The notes beneath the pieces are model-generated. The model did not search any database. It was not told the DNA's origin and saw only the letters and a list, made by a program, of their open reading frames with translations. From Lichenostomus cassidix (lineage: Eukaryota > Chordata > Aves > Passeriformes > Meliphagidae), in NCBI GenBank assembly GCA_008360975.2, contig CM039211.1, positions 700,038 to 764,037 on the forward strand: a stretch of DNA of 64,000 nt, written 5' to 3'. Shown here piece after piece: positions 1-10,739 of the stretch. The translations under genes were made by a program, and so were the position numbers. Positions within the stretch are counted from its first letter, which is position 1. Each line of letters opens with the position of its first letter.

Positions 1-94
1 CTACCAAGGCCAGAATGCCAATTACCACTCACAAGAGCAAAACAAAGGACAGCACAAAATGGGAAAACTGAAGACCTTTGTCTGAAATCACCCG

Positions 95-290
95 CAATTT
101 TATTCTCGGTCAAATTCCCATTTCGGCCCTTCAAATGTTTCAAGGCAGCAGTCAGCAACACTGGAATAGTGTAAAATGTCAGAGGCATGAGTGATGCACA
201 GCTTTCTCAGAATTCCTGGCTGACATAGAAGTATCTGTACACATAACAAACAGATGGAAATTAGCCGTGAGCAGGAGGAAGTGGTGCTTT
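95..290 (-). other. 5' flank shared by three module copies; carries an antisense AATAAA
   Basis: This flank recurs at about 12240-12435 and, diverged, at 18955-19175. Read on the minus strand it contains an AATAAA polyadenylation signal near 105-111, conserved in all three copies. In the third copy an exon-like open segment lies just upstream on the same strand (19177-19313). This suggests, but does not prove, that the flank comes from the 3' end of an unrelated transcript. I do not recognise that transcript. Confidence 0.4.
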
Positions 291-1060
291 CTGCGGGGTC
301 TTGTCAGAGCTGCTGGCGCTCGGCAGAGGAACGGGGCGCCTTCCCTTCCCAACCCTGTGAAATGGCTTTGGAGTCCTTGGGGTGCTGTGATCTCCAGCCA
401 CAGGGAGAAAAGAGAGACACAGCAAACACTCCATTCTGATTTTTCCCCCACACTTTTCACCTCCGGTAAAATTCCATTTGCTTTAACACATTCGTGAGGA
501 AACCGAGGCAGGCTGGAGCCACGGAGGAAATGAACACCAGGGATTCCAAGATTTCAGCCTCGCTCTCCTCACACGGGATGCAGCACTCAGCGACACGGCC
601 GGGCTGGCAAGGCGCTGTCAGGCCATCAGTCGGTCCCCCGCCGCTGGGACAGGAGGGCCACCAGCGCTGCCCGAGTGTCGCTGCAGGGAGGAGCTCCCGC
701 CCTGAGGGGCCGTGAGGGGCCTGGCCTGGCCCCGCCCCTTCTCGCCTGGCCCCGCCTCTCTGCTGTGGCCCCGCCCCTTCCCTTGGCACCGCCCCTTCCC
801 GCCTGGCCCCGCCCCTTCTCGCCGTGGCACCCAAACCGCCCCGAAGCTGCGGCTCCGCCCCCGAGCGCCGCCGACACCTCTCATTGGCTGCCGGCGTCCC
901 CTCGCGCCCAACGCCACCTCCCCTTGCCTCGAGCCGTCGCCTCGTGCCCAACGCGCTCTCTCTCCCATTGGCTGCACCTGCCGCTGTTGTTGTTATTGCT
1001 GTTAGAGTAAACAGCAGCGGGCGGCTGGCGCCTGTCACCTGTCGCGTCGGTCACCTCTGC

Positions 1061-1180
1061 CAGCCTCTGCCAGCCTCTGCCAGCCTCTGCGAGCCTCTGC
1101 CAGACTCTGCCAGCCTCTGCCAGCCTCTGCCAGACTCTGCCAGCCTCTGCCAGACTCTGCCAGACTCTGCCAGACTCTGC
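1061..1180 (+). repeat. 12 x 10-bp tandem repeat in the 5' leader, copy 1
   Basis: Twelve exact-length units of CAGCCTCTGC with CAGACTCTGC and GAGCCTCTGC variants. The order of variants is the same in copy 2 (13193-13312), so the array predates the duplication and has not changed in unit number since. Confidence 0.95.
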
Positions 1181-1223
1181 GAGCCCTTCTTTTCTCCTCC
1201 TACCCCTTGTCACCTCTTGCCAC

Positions 1224-1258
1224 CTGTCCCCTGTCCCCTGTCCCCTGTCCCCTGTCCC
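1224..1258 (+). repeat. 5 x CTGTCCC tandem repeat, copy 1
   Basis: Five perfect 7-bp units lie just upstream of the start codon. The same site in copy 2 (13356-13376) has only three, so this short array has changed since duplication. Confidence 0.95.
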
Positions 1259-1308
1259 CGGACACTTGCCGGAGCTCGATCGTCGCTCGCTCGGTCCCTG
1301 CCCGGACC

Positions 1309-4300
1309 ATGTCACTGTGCGGCGGCCGCGGGCTGCCCGGGCTGCTGGCCATCTCGCCGCTGCCCTCGCCGGGCACGGCCCCGCTCACGCCGCTGGCGCT
1401 GGACAGGTGAGGGGGTGGCCGGGGGCCGGAGGGCTGCGGGAGCTTTGGCCACCCGCCCCACGCGGGACTCGCCCCACGGGACACGGCTGCCCCTTTGCGC
1501 GGCTCGGGGCTCGGCGCTGGGGCTCGGACGTGCCTTTGCAAAGGGGGCTCGGACGCTTTTGGGATGCCCTCCTTCGGCTCGTGCCCCCGCCCCAGGGCCA
1601 GGGGAGCGAGGGGCCAGGGACAGCCGGGCCACTGACACATGCCCGTCCCGACCGCCCGCAGGCACAGCCCCAAGAGGCGCTACAGGGGGCTGCCCATCCC
1701 GCTGCTGTGGGACACGCCGTCCCCGGAGCCGGTGGCCTCGCACTGTCGCCGGGACTCCATCTCCTCGCAGCCCACGCGTGCAGGTGAGGGATGGCGCTGC
1801 TCCGCCCCACAACCGTCGCCAACCGCCCCTTGGCGGGCCTGGCGTCGTGCAGGGAGTGCCGGACAGCGGGCAGGGATGTGGCGGGGGGCTTGGCCGAGGG
1901 GCTGGAGGTGGGGGAGCCTGTGCGGGAGCGATGGGCGGGAGCCCAAAACCGCACTCGCCGGGGCTCAGCCAGGAGCCGCTCCGGCGGGGACCGTGCTCGG
2001 CGTGACACGCGACATTCCATGGGGACCGGTGCTGCCAGCGGCGGCGCCACCCTCCTGCTGGGGGACAGGAGCCCATCCTGCCCAGGGCCCTGCCAGGAGC
2101 CCGATCCCCACCCCGGCCTAGCGCTGCCCCTTGTTCCCGCAGGGTCGCGGCCGGACTGCCCTGTCCTGAAGGGCATCTCGCAGCTCCAGCTGCGCAGCGG
2201 CACAGGGCGGCGACGCCACAGGGAGCCCGAGGGGGATGATGATGATGAGGTGAGTGGGGCAGCGCGACCTCGAGGGGCAGGGCGGGGGCAGAGCGGTGCT
2301 GACGCCGTGTCCTCCCCCGCCGCAGGAGGGCTTTGTCCCCAGGAAGCTGCAGCGGCTGGGCCAGCGGAGCCCACTGCCCGCCGGCCACGGGGCTGCCGAG
2401 AGGAACCCCCTTGCCGAGAGCTCCCGGCGCACATCAGAGCTGCTGGTGAGAGAGGCTGCAGGGCTCGGGAGGGCACCGGGGATGGCTGATGCTGGGGCTG
2501 CACACACGGCAGCTGCCGCTGCAGCCTTGCCGGCTGTGCCTGTGGGACATGGATGGGCTTGGGGCTCACGGGGACAGCCCGTCTCCAAAGCTGGGAGGCA
2601 CTGGGACGTGGATGGAGCTTGGCTATGGGATCCACCTGTGCCTGGGGTGGCAAGGAGGTGGCAGGACTTGTCCCCTTCACAATCTGCTCTGCCTCTCCCC
2701 CAAGTGCCCCCAGCTGCCGCCCCGACAGAGTGATGCCGCTGTGGCCCAGCGGACGGAGGAGCTGGTGAGCACGCCAGTGACGAGCAAGGAGGAGGCAAAG
2801 CTGGTACGTGGCAGCCTTTGGCGGTGGCCCACAGAGCCCCACAATGGGAAGTCTGAGGCCGGAGCTCTCTGGGCTGGGGGCTGGTTGATGAGCAAGAGCA
2901 GCCCAGGGGCCGTGGGCTTGTCTCGGGCCAGGGCAGGGAGAGCCTTGCCCGCGGCCCTGCTGGTGCTGGGGACTCGGCAGAGGCGCAGCCAGCAGCACGG
3001 GCTCTCCCCACAGCGTCCGGGGAAGCGCAGCCGCTGCCGGCAGCTCTTCCGCTCGCCCTCGGTGGCCGGCAGCGGCCCCAGGCCCGTCCCGAAGCGGCGA
3101 CAGCCCTCGCACAGGGACAGCCCCGGCAAGGCCAAGCGGCAGAGGACGGCGGGCGGCAGCCCTGGCCAGGAGACGTCAGCGGAGCCGGTGGGTGACGGGC
3201 AAGGCGAGGGCCGAGAGCCAGCCTGGCTGCGGTGGCACTGCGCCGCGCCCCGGCTCTGCCAGCAAGCCTGCTGACGTCGGGGGCTGTCTGTGCTTGGTGC
3301 CTCGGCAGGGAGCGTGGCTGGAGCCTCGCAGCTGTGCCCAGCCCGAGGAGATGGAGAAGCTGCCGGCCAGCGATGAGCGGGAGCTCACTGGGGACTTCTC
3401 CAAGGTAGGGCCACGAGGATGGGGCAGCTCTGGGGGTGCCGCCCCCGTTATTGTGAAACAGGGACCGTGGTCAGAGCCCCGCAGCCCTGCAAGAGCCCAA
3501 AGGCAGCTGGTGGCCCTTGCCTGGGGCTTCGGGGCCTCGGGGCTGCGACTTGGCAGCCTGCAGCCTCTGCAGGGGATGAAGAGCCCCATCACAGCTCTTC
3601 TGCTCCAAGCCCGTGCTAGGGCCACGAGTCCCCTGCGCAGATTGTCCCCTCCCTCCCGCAGAAGGGAGAAGAGCAGGCCTCTGGGGTGGCTTCGGGACTG
3701 GGGGGACAGGTGTTAGCACCGGGAGGTGTCCCTGGGTCGGGTACGAGCCCAGAGCCTGTCTCCTGCAGGCTCACCTCCTGCCGACGGTGGACGGCAAGGA
3801 CCCGAGCCTCAAGTACATCTCCCCTGCCACGGTAAGGGGGCTGCAGCCCCTCCCCAGCCCCACCGAGGGGCTCCCTGCCTGCTGTCCCCCTGCCTGTCCC
3901 CCTGTGTCCCCTCCCTCGGTGACAAGCTCTCCCCGCAGCTGGCAGCGGTGCTGACGGGGCGCTTCAGCAGCTCCATCGAGAGAAGCATCGTCGTGGACTG
4001 CCGCTACCCCTACGAGTACGAGGGGGGCCACGTCAAGGTCAGAACCCCGCTGGGGCCGGCAGGCAGGAGGGTGTCCGGAGCCCAGCCACCCTCAGAGGTG
4101 CTGAGCCCACCACGAGGGGCTGAGAGCACAGGGATTCAGGATCCCCCCGGGTTTGTTCAGTACCCCCTGAGAGATTCAGCAGCCCCTCCAAGCATACTGA
4201 GCCCCCACCACAGATGTGACAAACAGCCCCCCGGAGGTACTCTGAGCCCCCAGCGGGATTCAGCGGCTCCCCATGAAGGGTGCTGAGCCGCCCAGGGGGA

Positions 4301-5271
4301 TGGAGGAGTCCCGTGAGAAGCGCCAAGGCACACCTCCCGGGTAAAGCTAGATCCCCAGCCGAGAAGAGGAGGCTGATGACGGCTCGCTAGTCTGGGAGAT
4401 GGTGCTGCTGGGGGAGGCAGTGGGACAGCGTGCTTGGGTCCCTGCAGCAAATGCAGTGGGAGGCAGAGGGCAAACAGGAGCGTGCTGTGCCTCGGCAGGG
4501 TGCTGTGAACCTGCCGCTGCAGCACGAAGTGGAGGCATTCCTGCTGGAGCAGCCCGTGGTGGCCCCGGCCGGCGGCAAGAGGGTGATCATCATCTTCCAC
4601 TGCGAGTTCTCTCTCGAGCGGGGGCCCAAAATGTGAGTGAGGGAGGGATGGCACGGGGGGCACACTGGGCTGTGCCAGCCGCCCAGGCACGGCCGGATGG
4701 CGGCACGGGGCTGATGCCGTGGCCTTTGCCCGTGGCCTTTGCCAGGTGCAAGTTCGTGCGGGAGAAGGATCGCTCCTGCCACGAGTACCCGCAGCTGCAG
4801 CAGCCCGAGCTGTACGTGTTGAAGGGCGGCTACCGGGAGTTCTTCTTCCAGTTCCCGGTGAGTCCCCGGCCCGCGTCCCCTCGGGGCCAGGGGGTCCGTG
4901 CCGGGAGGGCAAGGAGCGGCGGGGCCCGGGGCGGTGGCGAGGGGCAGCTGTGGCTCTGAGCATCCTCACAGCTGCCGTGGCAGGGAGGGAGGGAGGGAGG
5001 CAGGGAGGGGATCTGCGGGGCTCTCGGGGGCTGCGCCGATCGGGAGGTTGTTCCGGGGGCGCTGCGTTTGTCCCGGGCTGGGGGCGGGCCGGGGGCTGCT
5101 CTGTGCTGCGGGGGCTGACGGGGCCGTGGCTTGCAGGGCCACTGCGAGCCCCGGGGCTATCGGCCCATGCACCACCCGGCGTTCAAGGAGGAGCTGCGCA
5201 AGTTCCGCGGGCGCTGCTGGCTCGGCGAGCGCGGCCGGCGGGAGCTCTTCAGCCGCGGGAGGCACCTGTGA
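1309..5271 (+). CDS. CDC25B-like dual-specificity phosphatase (M-phase inducer phosphatase), intact copy
   Basis: CDC25 enzymes remove inhibitory Tyr/Thr phosphates from CDK-cyclin and trigger cell-cycle transitions in nucleus and cytoplasm. Twelve exons fit GT/AG and one frame: 1309-1406, 1662-1783, 2143-2249, 2326-2445, 2714-2803 (or from 2705), 3014-3187, 3309-3404, 3769-3831, 3939-4037, 4499-4632, 4746-4857, 5137-5271; about 449 residues. The N-terminal half has an acidic DDDDEEGFV stretch and an LFRSPS motif like the CDC25 regulatory region. The catalytic domain (about 260-449) reads GDFSKAHLLPTVDGK, DCRYPYEYEGGH, then HCEFSLER with Cys358 and Arg364, and LKGGYREFF. SKAHLLPTVDGK, AVNLPL and the RRELFSR tail favour CDC25B over CDC25A or CDC25C. 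It is shorter than mammalian CDC25B (about 580 residues), mostly in the regulatory half. Odd point: the usual Ser-Ser in the loop is Ser-Leu. Family assignment is very secure; paralogue identity is inferred. Confidence 0.92.
4499..4632 (+). other. Catalytic P-loop exon (exon 10) of CDC25B-like copy 1
   Basis: This exon runs from GAVNLPL to ERGPK and encodes the catalytic loop: His357, nucleophile Cys358 (codon 4601-4603) and Arg364 (4619-4621). Codon 4613-4615 is CTC, Leu, where the family normally has Ser. The exon begins in phase 0 and ends in phase 2. It is wholly absent from copy 2. Confidence 0.92.
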
Positions 5272-5450
5272 GCGCTCGGGGGTCCCGCAGCCCCGCCGGG
5301 AGAACGCTGGAGCTACGAGCGGGTGAAGGCTTCTCTCGGCGGCATCAGATGCGCCTCGGCTCGCTCTGCTTTGTTAGGATAGTTTTGGGGTGGTGTTAAA
5401 TTTAATTTAGTGTTAAGACCGGTTTTACGCTTTTTTCTTGTTATACATGT

Positions 5451-5561
5451 TGTTGTGTTGGTTTATGGTTAGAAATATTGTTGTGCTTGTTCATGGTTAT
5501 AAATATTTTTGTGTTTGTTCATTGTTATAAATATTTCTGTCTTTGTTTATTGTTAGGATTG
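5451..5561 (+). repeat. 28-bp tandem repeat in 3' UTR, copy 1 (4 units)
   Basis: Four AT-rich units of 28, 28, 28 and 27 bp, most ending in AAATAT, lie in the 3' UTR. The matching array in copy 2 has five units. TTATAAATAT-type cores resemble AU-rich elements, but a role in mRNA stability is only inference. Confidence 0.85.
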
Positions 5562-5579
5562 CTAGTTACACTTTCTATC

Positions 5580-5585
5580 AATAAA
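5580..5585 (+). terminator. Polyadenylation signal AATAAA, CDC25B-like copy 1
   Basis: A canonical AATAAA lies about 310 bp after the stop codon, directly after the 28-bp repeats. It is conserved at the same place in copy 2, so the 3' UTR probably ends near 5600. Confidence 0.75.
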
Positions 5586-5960
5586 CTCCTATTGAAGGAG
5601 AACAAATGCTGCTCCTGAGCTCTCACTGCCCACCGCAGGGCTCTGCAGGGATGGGTGCCCCTGATCCCGGGCTGGGGGCACGGGCAGGCTGGGCTGGAGG
5701 CGTCTGGGGGCTTGGGGACAGCGAGAGATGGGCCGATGGCTTCCCTGTGGGACGTGGTGGCTTCCCCAGGAACAGGGTGGCTTAGGTAGCAAGCGTTGGC
5801 CCCTTGGCTGCTGTTCCTGCACGGTGGGGTGGCAGTGCAGGATGGCCCTGGACACCTCCTGGCAAGGGACCTCCTTTCCAGGGCATGCTGGGCTTGGCAG
5901 GACTCCTGGGACACTTGGGGTAGGGACTTTCTGCCCCTTTCCCTGGGACCCCCATAGCCA
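5586..5960 (+). other. Module 3' flank, no gene seen
   Basis: GC-rich non-coding sequence shared with 16580-16953. Its last part, TTTCCCTGGGACCCCCA, also recurs near 18227, in a more diverged relic of the module. I found no supportable coding region. Confidence 0.7.
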
Positions 5961-7080
5961 TTGGTGTGAGAGTCTGAAATAATTCATGCCTCAAACACTG
6001 ATATAAAATTTTGCTCATTATAACAAAGACTGTATAAAACATCTACAATTAAAGAAGCCTCCCTGAAAATACCTGGCAGAGACTTTGGACTAAAAGTCAG
6101 ACTGCTGGGATTAGATTAAGGAAATCTATTGTTCTGTCATCTCAGGCTGAGTGAAAGGTGTGCATCCACAATGGCCCAACCTACCAGTTGCTCTGAGAAT
6201 CATCCCTGGGTGAATTTGGGTTGAGGGAAAGCAGAGCTCACTGAAGCCAGGTTCACACAGACTTTCCCCACAGCCAAGGGGGGAGGAGGTGGTTTTGGTG
6301 CATGGCATAACCTCTGGTCAGAGGCAATAAACACCCATCCATCCTCTGTTACACAAACTGGTTCCAGCTGTGGAACCCCCAACCCCACTGCCCACATCCA
6401 CGGGGCTTCCAGGTGAGAGGCAGCTGAGGGGGAGTCATAATCCATAAAAGAAATCCCACAGTGCTAGGCCTTGCACCACAGGACTGCAAGCAGAGTCTGC
6501 TACAAGAGGCTGCCCCTTCCCCCCAGGGGGACATGCCTGGACATTGTCACCTGGCCTGAGTGTACATTAACCCATGGGATTCTGTGCTTCTCAGGGGGAG
6601 CATCACCACCAAGCAGACCAGCTGGAGAGGAACAATGCAACATTGTTGAGATCCATGGATGGTGATATTTTCTTTATTCTGTCTCTGTCACCCTATTTCT
6701 GTCCCTCCATCCTCTTTTCCTGCTTCTCCTTTTCTTTCTTTTCTTCTCTCTCTATCTCTCATATTTACCACCAAATAAAATCCATACTATTGACTCGCAT
6801 ATGGTGTCATATGCACCTTAATTGGGGCAGAGGTCTTTCTAAGAATCTTAATAATTGGATCTTAACAGCCCCTGAGCAAAGATAACTCCACGCAAGGGTT
6901 TGTCTTTACTCAATGCAGAATTAATCCAGACAGTTTTTCCCAAAAGTCCCCTGACATGCACTGCTGGCACCTCATCTCCATCTGCTCTAGGCAGGGGGTT
7001 GGATTGAGCAGGGCTTGCTTGGCTGGTGGAGCCTTGGGTTTTAACTCACCATGTGGCCTTAGCTAAGTGCATCTCCCACT
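5961..7080 (-). other. 3' part of the retroviral insertion: no clear gene, possible LTR
   Basis: Downstream of integrase, on the element's own strand, there is no open frame that I can assign. A short open stretch at 6200-6445 (minus) could be an envelope remnant, but the resemblance is too weak to call. A pyrimidine-rich tract at about 6690-6765 (purine-rich on the minus strand) could be a relic polypurine tract. An AATAAA on the plus strand at about 6774 could mark an LTR in the other orientation. None of these is firm. Confidence 0.35.
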
Positions 7081-7800
7081 TTTTGAAAGTTTCTCCACCT
7101 TCAAAGTTCCCCTAGTGCCTTCAAGGTGGTTTTGAGAAGGCAATTGCACCGTTCCACTTTCCCTGCCGCTGGTGCACGATAAGGGATATGGTGCAGCCAT
7201 TCCATACCATGTTCCCCAGCCCAGGTCTTTATCAGGCTGTTCTTGAAATGAGTCCCACTGTCAGACCCCATCCTCTCTGGGGTACCATGCCTCCAAAGGA
7301 CCTGCTTTCCAAGGCCCAGGATGGTGTTATGGGCAGTGGCATGAGGCACAGGGTAGGTCTCCAGTCACCCAGTGGTGGCCTCTGCCATTGTGAGCACGTA
7401 GCACTTGCAATAGCAGGTTTGAGGCAGTGGGATGTAATAGATCTGCCAGGCCTCCCCATACATGCATTTGGATCACTGCCCACCATACCACAGGGGCTTC
7501 ACCCCCTTGGCCTGTTTGATTGCAGCACATGTCTCACAGTCATGGATCACCTGGGAGATACAGTCCATGGTTAGATCCACCCCTTGGTCTCGTGCTCACT
7601 TATAGGTGGCATCTGTGCCTTGATGGCCTGAGGCATCATGGGCCCATTAAGCTTGGAACAACACTCCCTTGTGAAGCCAATCCAGATCTACCTCTGACAC
7701 CTCTATCTTCACAGCCTCATCTACCTGTGTGTTGTTTTGATGTTCCTCATTAGCTTGGCTCTTGGGGACATGGGCATCTACTTGATGGACTTTCACGGGT
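7080..7800 (-). pseudogene. Integrase region of the endogenous retrovirus
   Basis: Minus-strand fragments in shifting frames match a retroviral integrase. The clearest piece (7101-7349) has GTPERMGSDSGTHF, containing one catalytic Asp, and AGKVERCN, containing the catalytic Glu. A CC-containing fragment upstream (about 7500-7530) is a probable zinc-binding remnant. Frameshifts between 7349 and 7530 break the reading frame, so it is inactive. Confidence 0.85.
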
Positions 7801-8055
7801 AGCTTGTCTACCTGAGTGCCAATGTCTTTCTACTCCTCAGCAGCACAGATTGGTTTTCCCTTATGCTGCCAATTGGCCTTTTTTCCACCTCTCCAGCCAC
7901 CCCCACAGGGCATTGGCTACCATCCATGTATTTGTATAAAGGTAACAATTTGGCCACTTCTCTCTTTCAGCAATGTCTTGGGCCAACTGGATGGCTTTGA
8001 GTTCAGTGAGTTGGCTCGATCCACCTTCTCCTTCTGTAGATTCTTGATGTGTCAT
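7800..8055 (-). pseudogene. RNase H, C-terminal part (split by an insertion)
   Basis: The minus strand encodes GGSSQLTELKAIQLA and WMVANALWGW, typical of the second half of a retroviral RNase H. Where a catalytic Asp is expected before WMVANA the sequence reads TNTW, so an acidic residue seems lost. The first half of the domain lies at about 8611-8660, separated by about 550 bp of inserted sequence. Confidence 0.8.
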
Positions 8056-8605
8056 GTGGTGTAGCAGTGGCCCTTGCCCACATGGGTTTGAGCGACCAGC
8101 TGCATGGGGCATTGGCCCCAGAAGAGGAGTCCTGGGTGTGAGGTGAGGTTGCAGTCAGGGTGACAGAGTAGTGCACACCCAGGGCACCTTGCGGCTGGCA
8201 CCATCAATATGCAACAGGCAAGCAGCCCATTGGCCCTGCACATCTCCCCTCCCCTACCCCTTATCTGGTCTATGTTCTAGAACCTTCGCCTTTGTTCTCC
8301 CCAGCCAGGTTCCCCCATTGGATTTTCAATCTTTGTACCCTCCCCTGAAGCGCCCTCATTGTTCTGTACCCCTGTCTATCCCAGTCCCAACGCGCTCCTA
8401 TTGGACCTTCATAGTAAACCCCTTCCCTTCACCTGACCCTCTTAAACCCTTGCCACCGTGTGCTCGCAGCTCTTGAGCCTCAGATCCAGCCCTTTCTCCA
8501 ACCTCCTCGATCCGCTCCTCCTTCACGCCCCTCCTCCTCTGCCCACTATCCTCAATAAATCCCTGGACTGCAGCCTCAGCTGCCTACATTTCCTTCTTCT
8601 TCGCC
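8055..8605 (+). mobile_element. LTR-like insertion nested in the retroviral RNase H region
   Basis: About 550 bp interrupts the RNase H reading on the minus strand. On the plus strand it looks like a solo LTR: CCCATTGG (inverted CCAAT) motifs near 8229 and 8318, an AATAAA at 8554-8559 and a TG-like left edge. The two halves of RNase H continue on either side. I could not define a target-site duplication, so both ends are accurate only to about 15 bp. It must be younger than the host element. Confidence 0.6.
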
Positions 8606-8610
8606 ATGGT

Positions 8611-10125
8611 TCACTTCCAGTTCATTCCTATGATGCGACAGGAACTGTCAGTAAAAAGAGCACAGTGTGTTTCTTCTGCTGGCAGTTGGTTGTATGCTGG
8701 AGCTTCCTCAGCATGCCTCATTTGTTCTTGTTCTTCTTCATCAGTGTGACCAGAGCTTTCACCTTCAGGCCAATTTGTAATTATTTCCAAGATGTCAGAG
8801 CAATTCAGTTTCCATTGTGGACGTGTTGTGTGATGAGGGCAATCCATTTAATCCATGTGGCATTGGAAGCATGATGGGTAGAGGGAAACTTTCCCTTCAA
8901 CATCCACCTGAGCACTGGTAGTCGGGGTGCCAGGAGGAATTGTTCTTCAGTGCCAATGGCCTCTGAGGCAGCTTGGATCCCTTCATAAGCTGACAGAATT
9001 TCCTTCTCTGTTGGGCTGTAGTTGTGCATGGACCCTCTGTAACTTTGGCTCCAGAATCCCAGTGGTCAAACCCAAGTCTCCCCAGGAACCTTCTGCCAAA
9101 GGCTCCAGGACAGACCATTGTTCCCAGCTGCAGAATAGAGCATGTATTTCTCCTCTGCTCCTGTCCTGACTGGGCCAAGGGCTACTGCATGAGCTATCTC
9201 CTGCTTGATCTGGGTCAAGGCTTGCTGCTGTTCAGGGCCCCAGTGGAAATCGTTCTTCTTACGGGTAACCAGATAGAGAGGGCTCACTATTTGACTGTAC
9301 TCAGGAATATATATTATCCAAAAGCCTATGGTGCCTAGTAAAGCTTGTGTTTCCTTCTAGTTGGTTGGTGGAGACATAGCAGTGATCTTATTGATGACCT
9401 CAGTGGGCATCTCATGTTGCCCATCTTGCCACTTCACCCCCAGGAACTGGATCTCTTTGGCAGTTCCCTTGACTTTGTTTTTTTTTGATGGCAAAGCAGG
9501 CTTCCAGGAGAATCTGGATGATCTTCTCTCCCAAATACCTCCAACACCATGTTCACCCACACAATGATGTCATCGATGTACTGGAGTACTAGAGATGTTC
9601 TGGAGCCTCACCCTTTTCCAGAGCAGCCTGGATCAGCCCATGGCAGACGGTGGGACTGTGCTTCCACCCCTGGCCCAGTCGGTTCCAGGACTACTGCACG
9701 CCCCTCCAGGTGAAAGCAAACTGAGGCCTGCACTCTGCTGCCAGAGGAATGGAGAAAAATGCATTTGCAATGTCATAGTGGCACCACTTTGCTGGCCTGG
9801 TCTCCAGCTCATACTGGAGCTTCAGCACATCTGGCGCTGCAGCGCTCAGCAGTGGAGTCACCTCACTGAAGCCACGACAGTCCACTGTCAATCTTCATTC
9901 CCCTTCAGACTTGCACACAGCCCAAATGGGGCTGTTGAAGGGTGAGTGGGTCTTGCTGACCATCCCTTGACTCTCCAGCTTATGGATCAGTGGGAGGATG
10001 GGAACCACAGAATCTTTATTTGTCTGGTACTGCTGGTGATGCACTGTCAAGGTGGCAATGGGCACTCGCTGCTCTTCTCCCTTCAGAAGCCAAACTGCAG
10101 AAGGACTCTCAGAGAGCCCAGGCAA
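8611..10125 (-). pseudogene. Reverse transcriptase and start of RNase H of the endogenous retrovirus
   Basis: Minus-strand pieces follow the order of a retroviral RT. The fingers region (9895-10125) has SPFNSPIW. The palm (9691-9891) has DIANAFFSIPLAAE and QFAFTWRGVQ. The active-site YIDD is intact at 9569-9580. Connection pieces lie at 9357-9560, 9066-9287 and 8805-9029. RNase H begins at 8611-8660 with FTDSS. At least four frame changes and stops separate these pieces, so it is a pseudogene. Confidence 0.9.
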
Positions 10126-10129
10126 TGTG

Positions 10130-10560
10130 CCTAATGCCCTCTGCCTCCACAGCAGCTATTCCAAAGGCTCACCTGAGTCCCCTTGGGTCTTTGAAATACC
10201 TGCTCTGGAGGAAGTCTATGCCCAGAATACACTAGGCCTCTGGGCCAGTAACAATAGGATGTGTCTTCCACTCTTTTCCAGTTAGGCTCCCCTTGGCTTC
10301 CAGCAGGGTCAACTGCTGTGATCCCCTGTCACTGCAGAAATAGAAACCAGTTCTGCCCCCACGTGTCTCAATGGGATCAAGGAGCACTGCATGCTCATGT
10401 CAACCAAGGCTTTGTATTTTCGTGGTTGTGATGTTCCAGGCCATCAGACCCACCCTGTCCAAAAGACACGATTTTCCCTCGCCTCTGCCTCGCTAGAGGC
10501 AAGGCCTCTCTAATTGTGGTTATCAACTGCAATTCAAGCTACTTCCCTTCTGGTGGAACT
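10130..10560 (-). pseudogene. Protease-like region of the endogenous retrovirus
   Basis: Between gag and RT the minus strand reads ALVDMSMQCSLIP at about 10380-10420. Retroviral aspartic proteases have ALVDTGA-like sequence here, so the catalytic Asp position is present but the Thr-Gly after it is replaced. Stops follow shortly. The call depends on position between gag and RT and on one motif. Confidence 0.55.
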
Positions 10561-10739
10561 CCCTCTCTGAGCATTACCATGTTTCACCATGCTGCAAAAA
10601 CAGAAGTTGATTTTCTGTCCCACCTCCTCATGTCTTCCCCATGGTCACACAGGAAAAACCATACTTCTGCTCTTGGGATGTACCCTCTGTCCCTAGCTGC
10701 AGGACATCTGCTTCTGGAAACAGGGCCTCTGGTCTGTAC

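Larger units (their letters stand above)
720..1308 (+). promoter_or_regulatory. GC-rich, probably TATA-less promoter and 5' UTR of CDC25B-like copy 1
   Basis: A run of GC boxes (CCCCGCCCC) spans about 729-830. Two inverted CCAAT boxes (ATTGG) follow at 883-887 and 967-971, 84 bp apart. Pairs of CCAAT boxes upstream of the start are typical of NF-Y-driven cell-cycle promoters, which suits a CDC25 gene. The 5' leader then holds a 10-bp and a 7-bp tandem repeat before the ATG at 1309. I saw no convincing TATA box. The transcription start is inferred, not visible. Confidence 0.65.
1..5960 (+). repeat. Segmental duplication, module copy 1 (CDC25B-like gene plus flanks)
   Basis: The sequence from the window start to about 5960 is matched nearly base for base by 12144-16953. 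The shared unit is a 5' flank of about 700 bp, a GC-rich promoter, the 12-exon CDC25B-like gene and a 3' flank. Homology to copy 2 stops at 5960 (after AGCCA), where the retrovirus-like sequence begins. The left edge cannot be defined because the window starts inside the unit. Copy 1 is 1150 bp longer than copy 2, which equals the two deletions in copy 2 (370 + 780 bp). Confidence 0.95.

Noticed and set aside
824..2005. A 393-codon plus-strand open frame over the promoter and first introns of copy 1
   Set aside because: It runs through the 10-bp repeat and across introns in the wrong frame for the CDC25 exons. Composition is that of GC-rich leader DNA.
6200..6445. Retroviral envelope fragment on the minus strand
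   Set aside because: One stretch (EDGWVFIASDQR) faintly resembles an envelope surface motif, but there is no transmembrane segment, cleavage site or further support.
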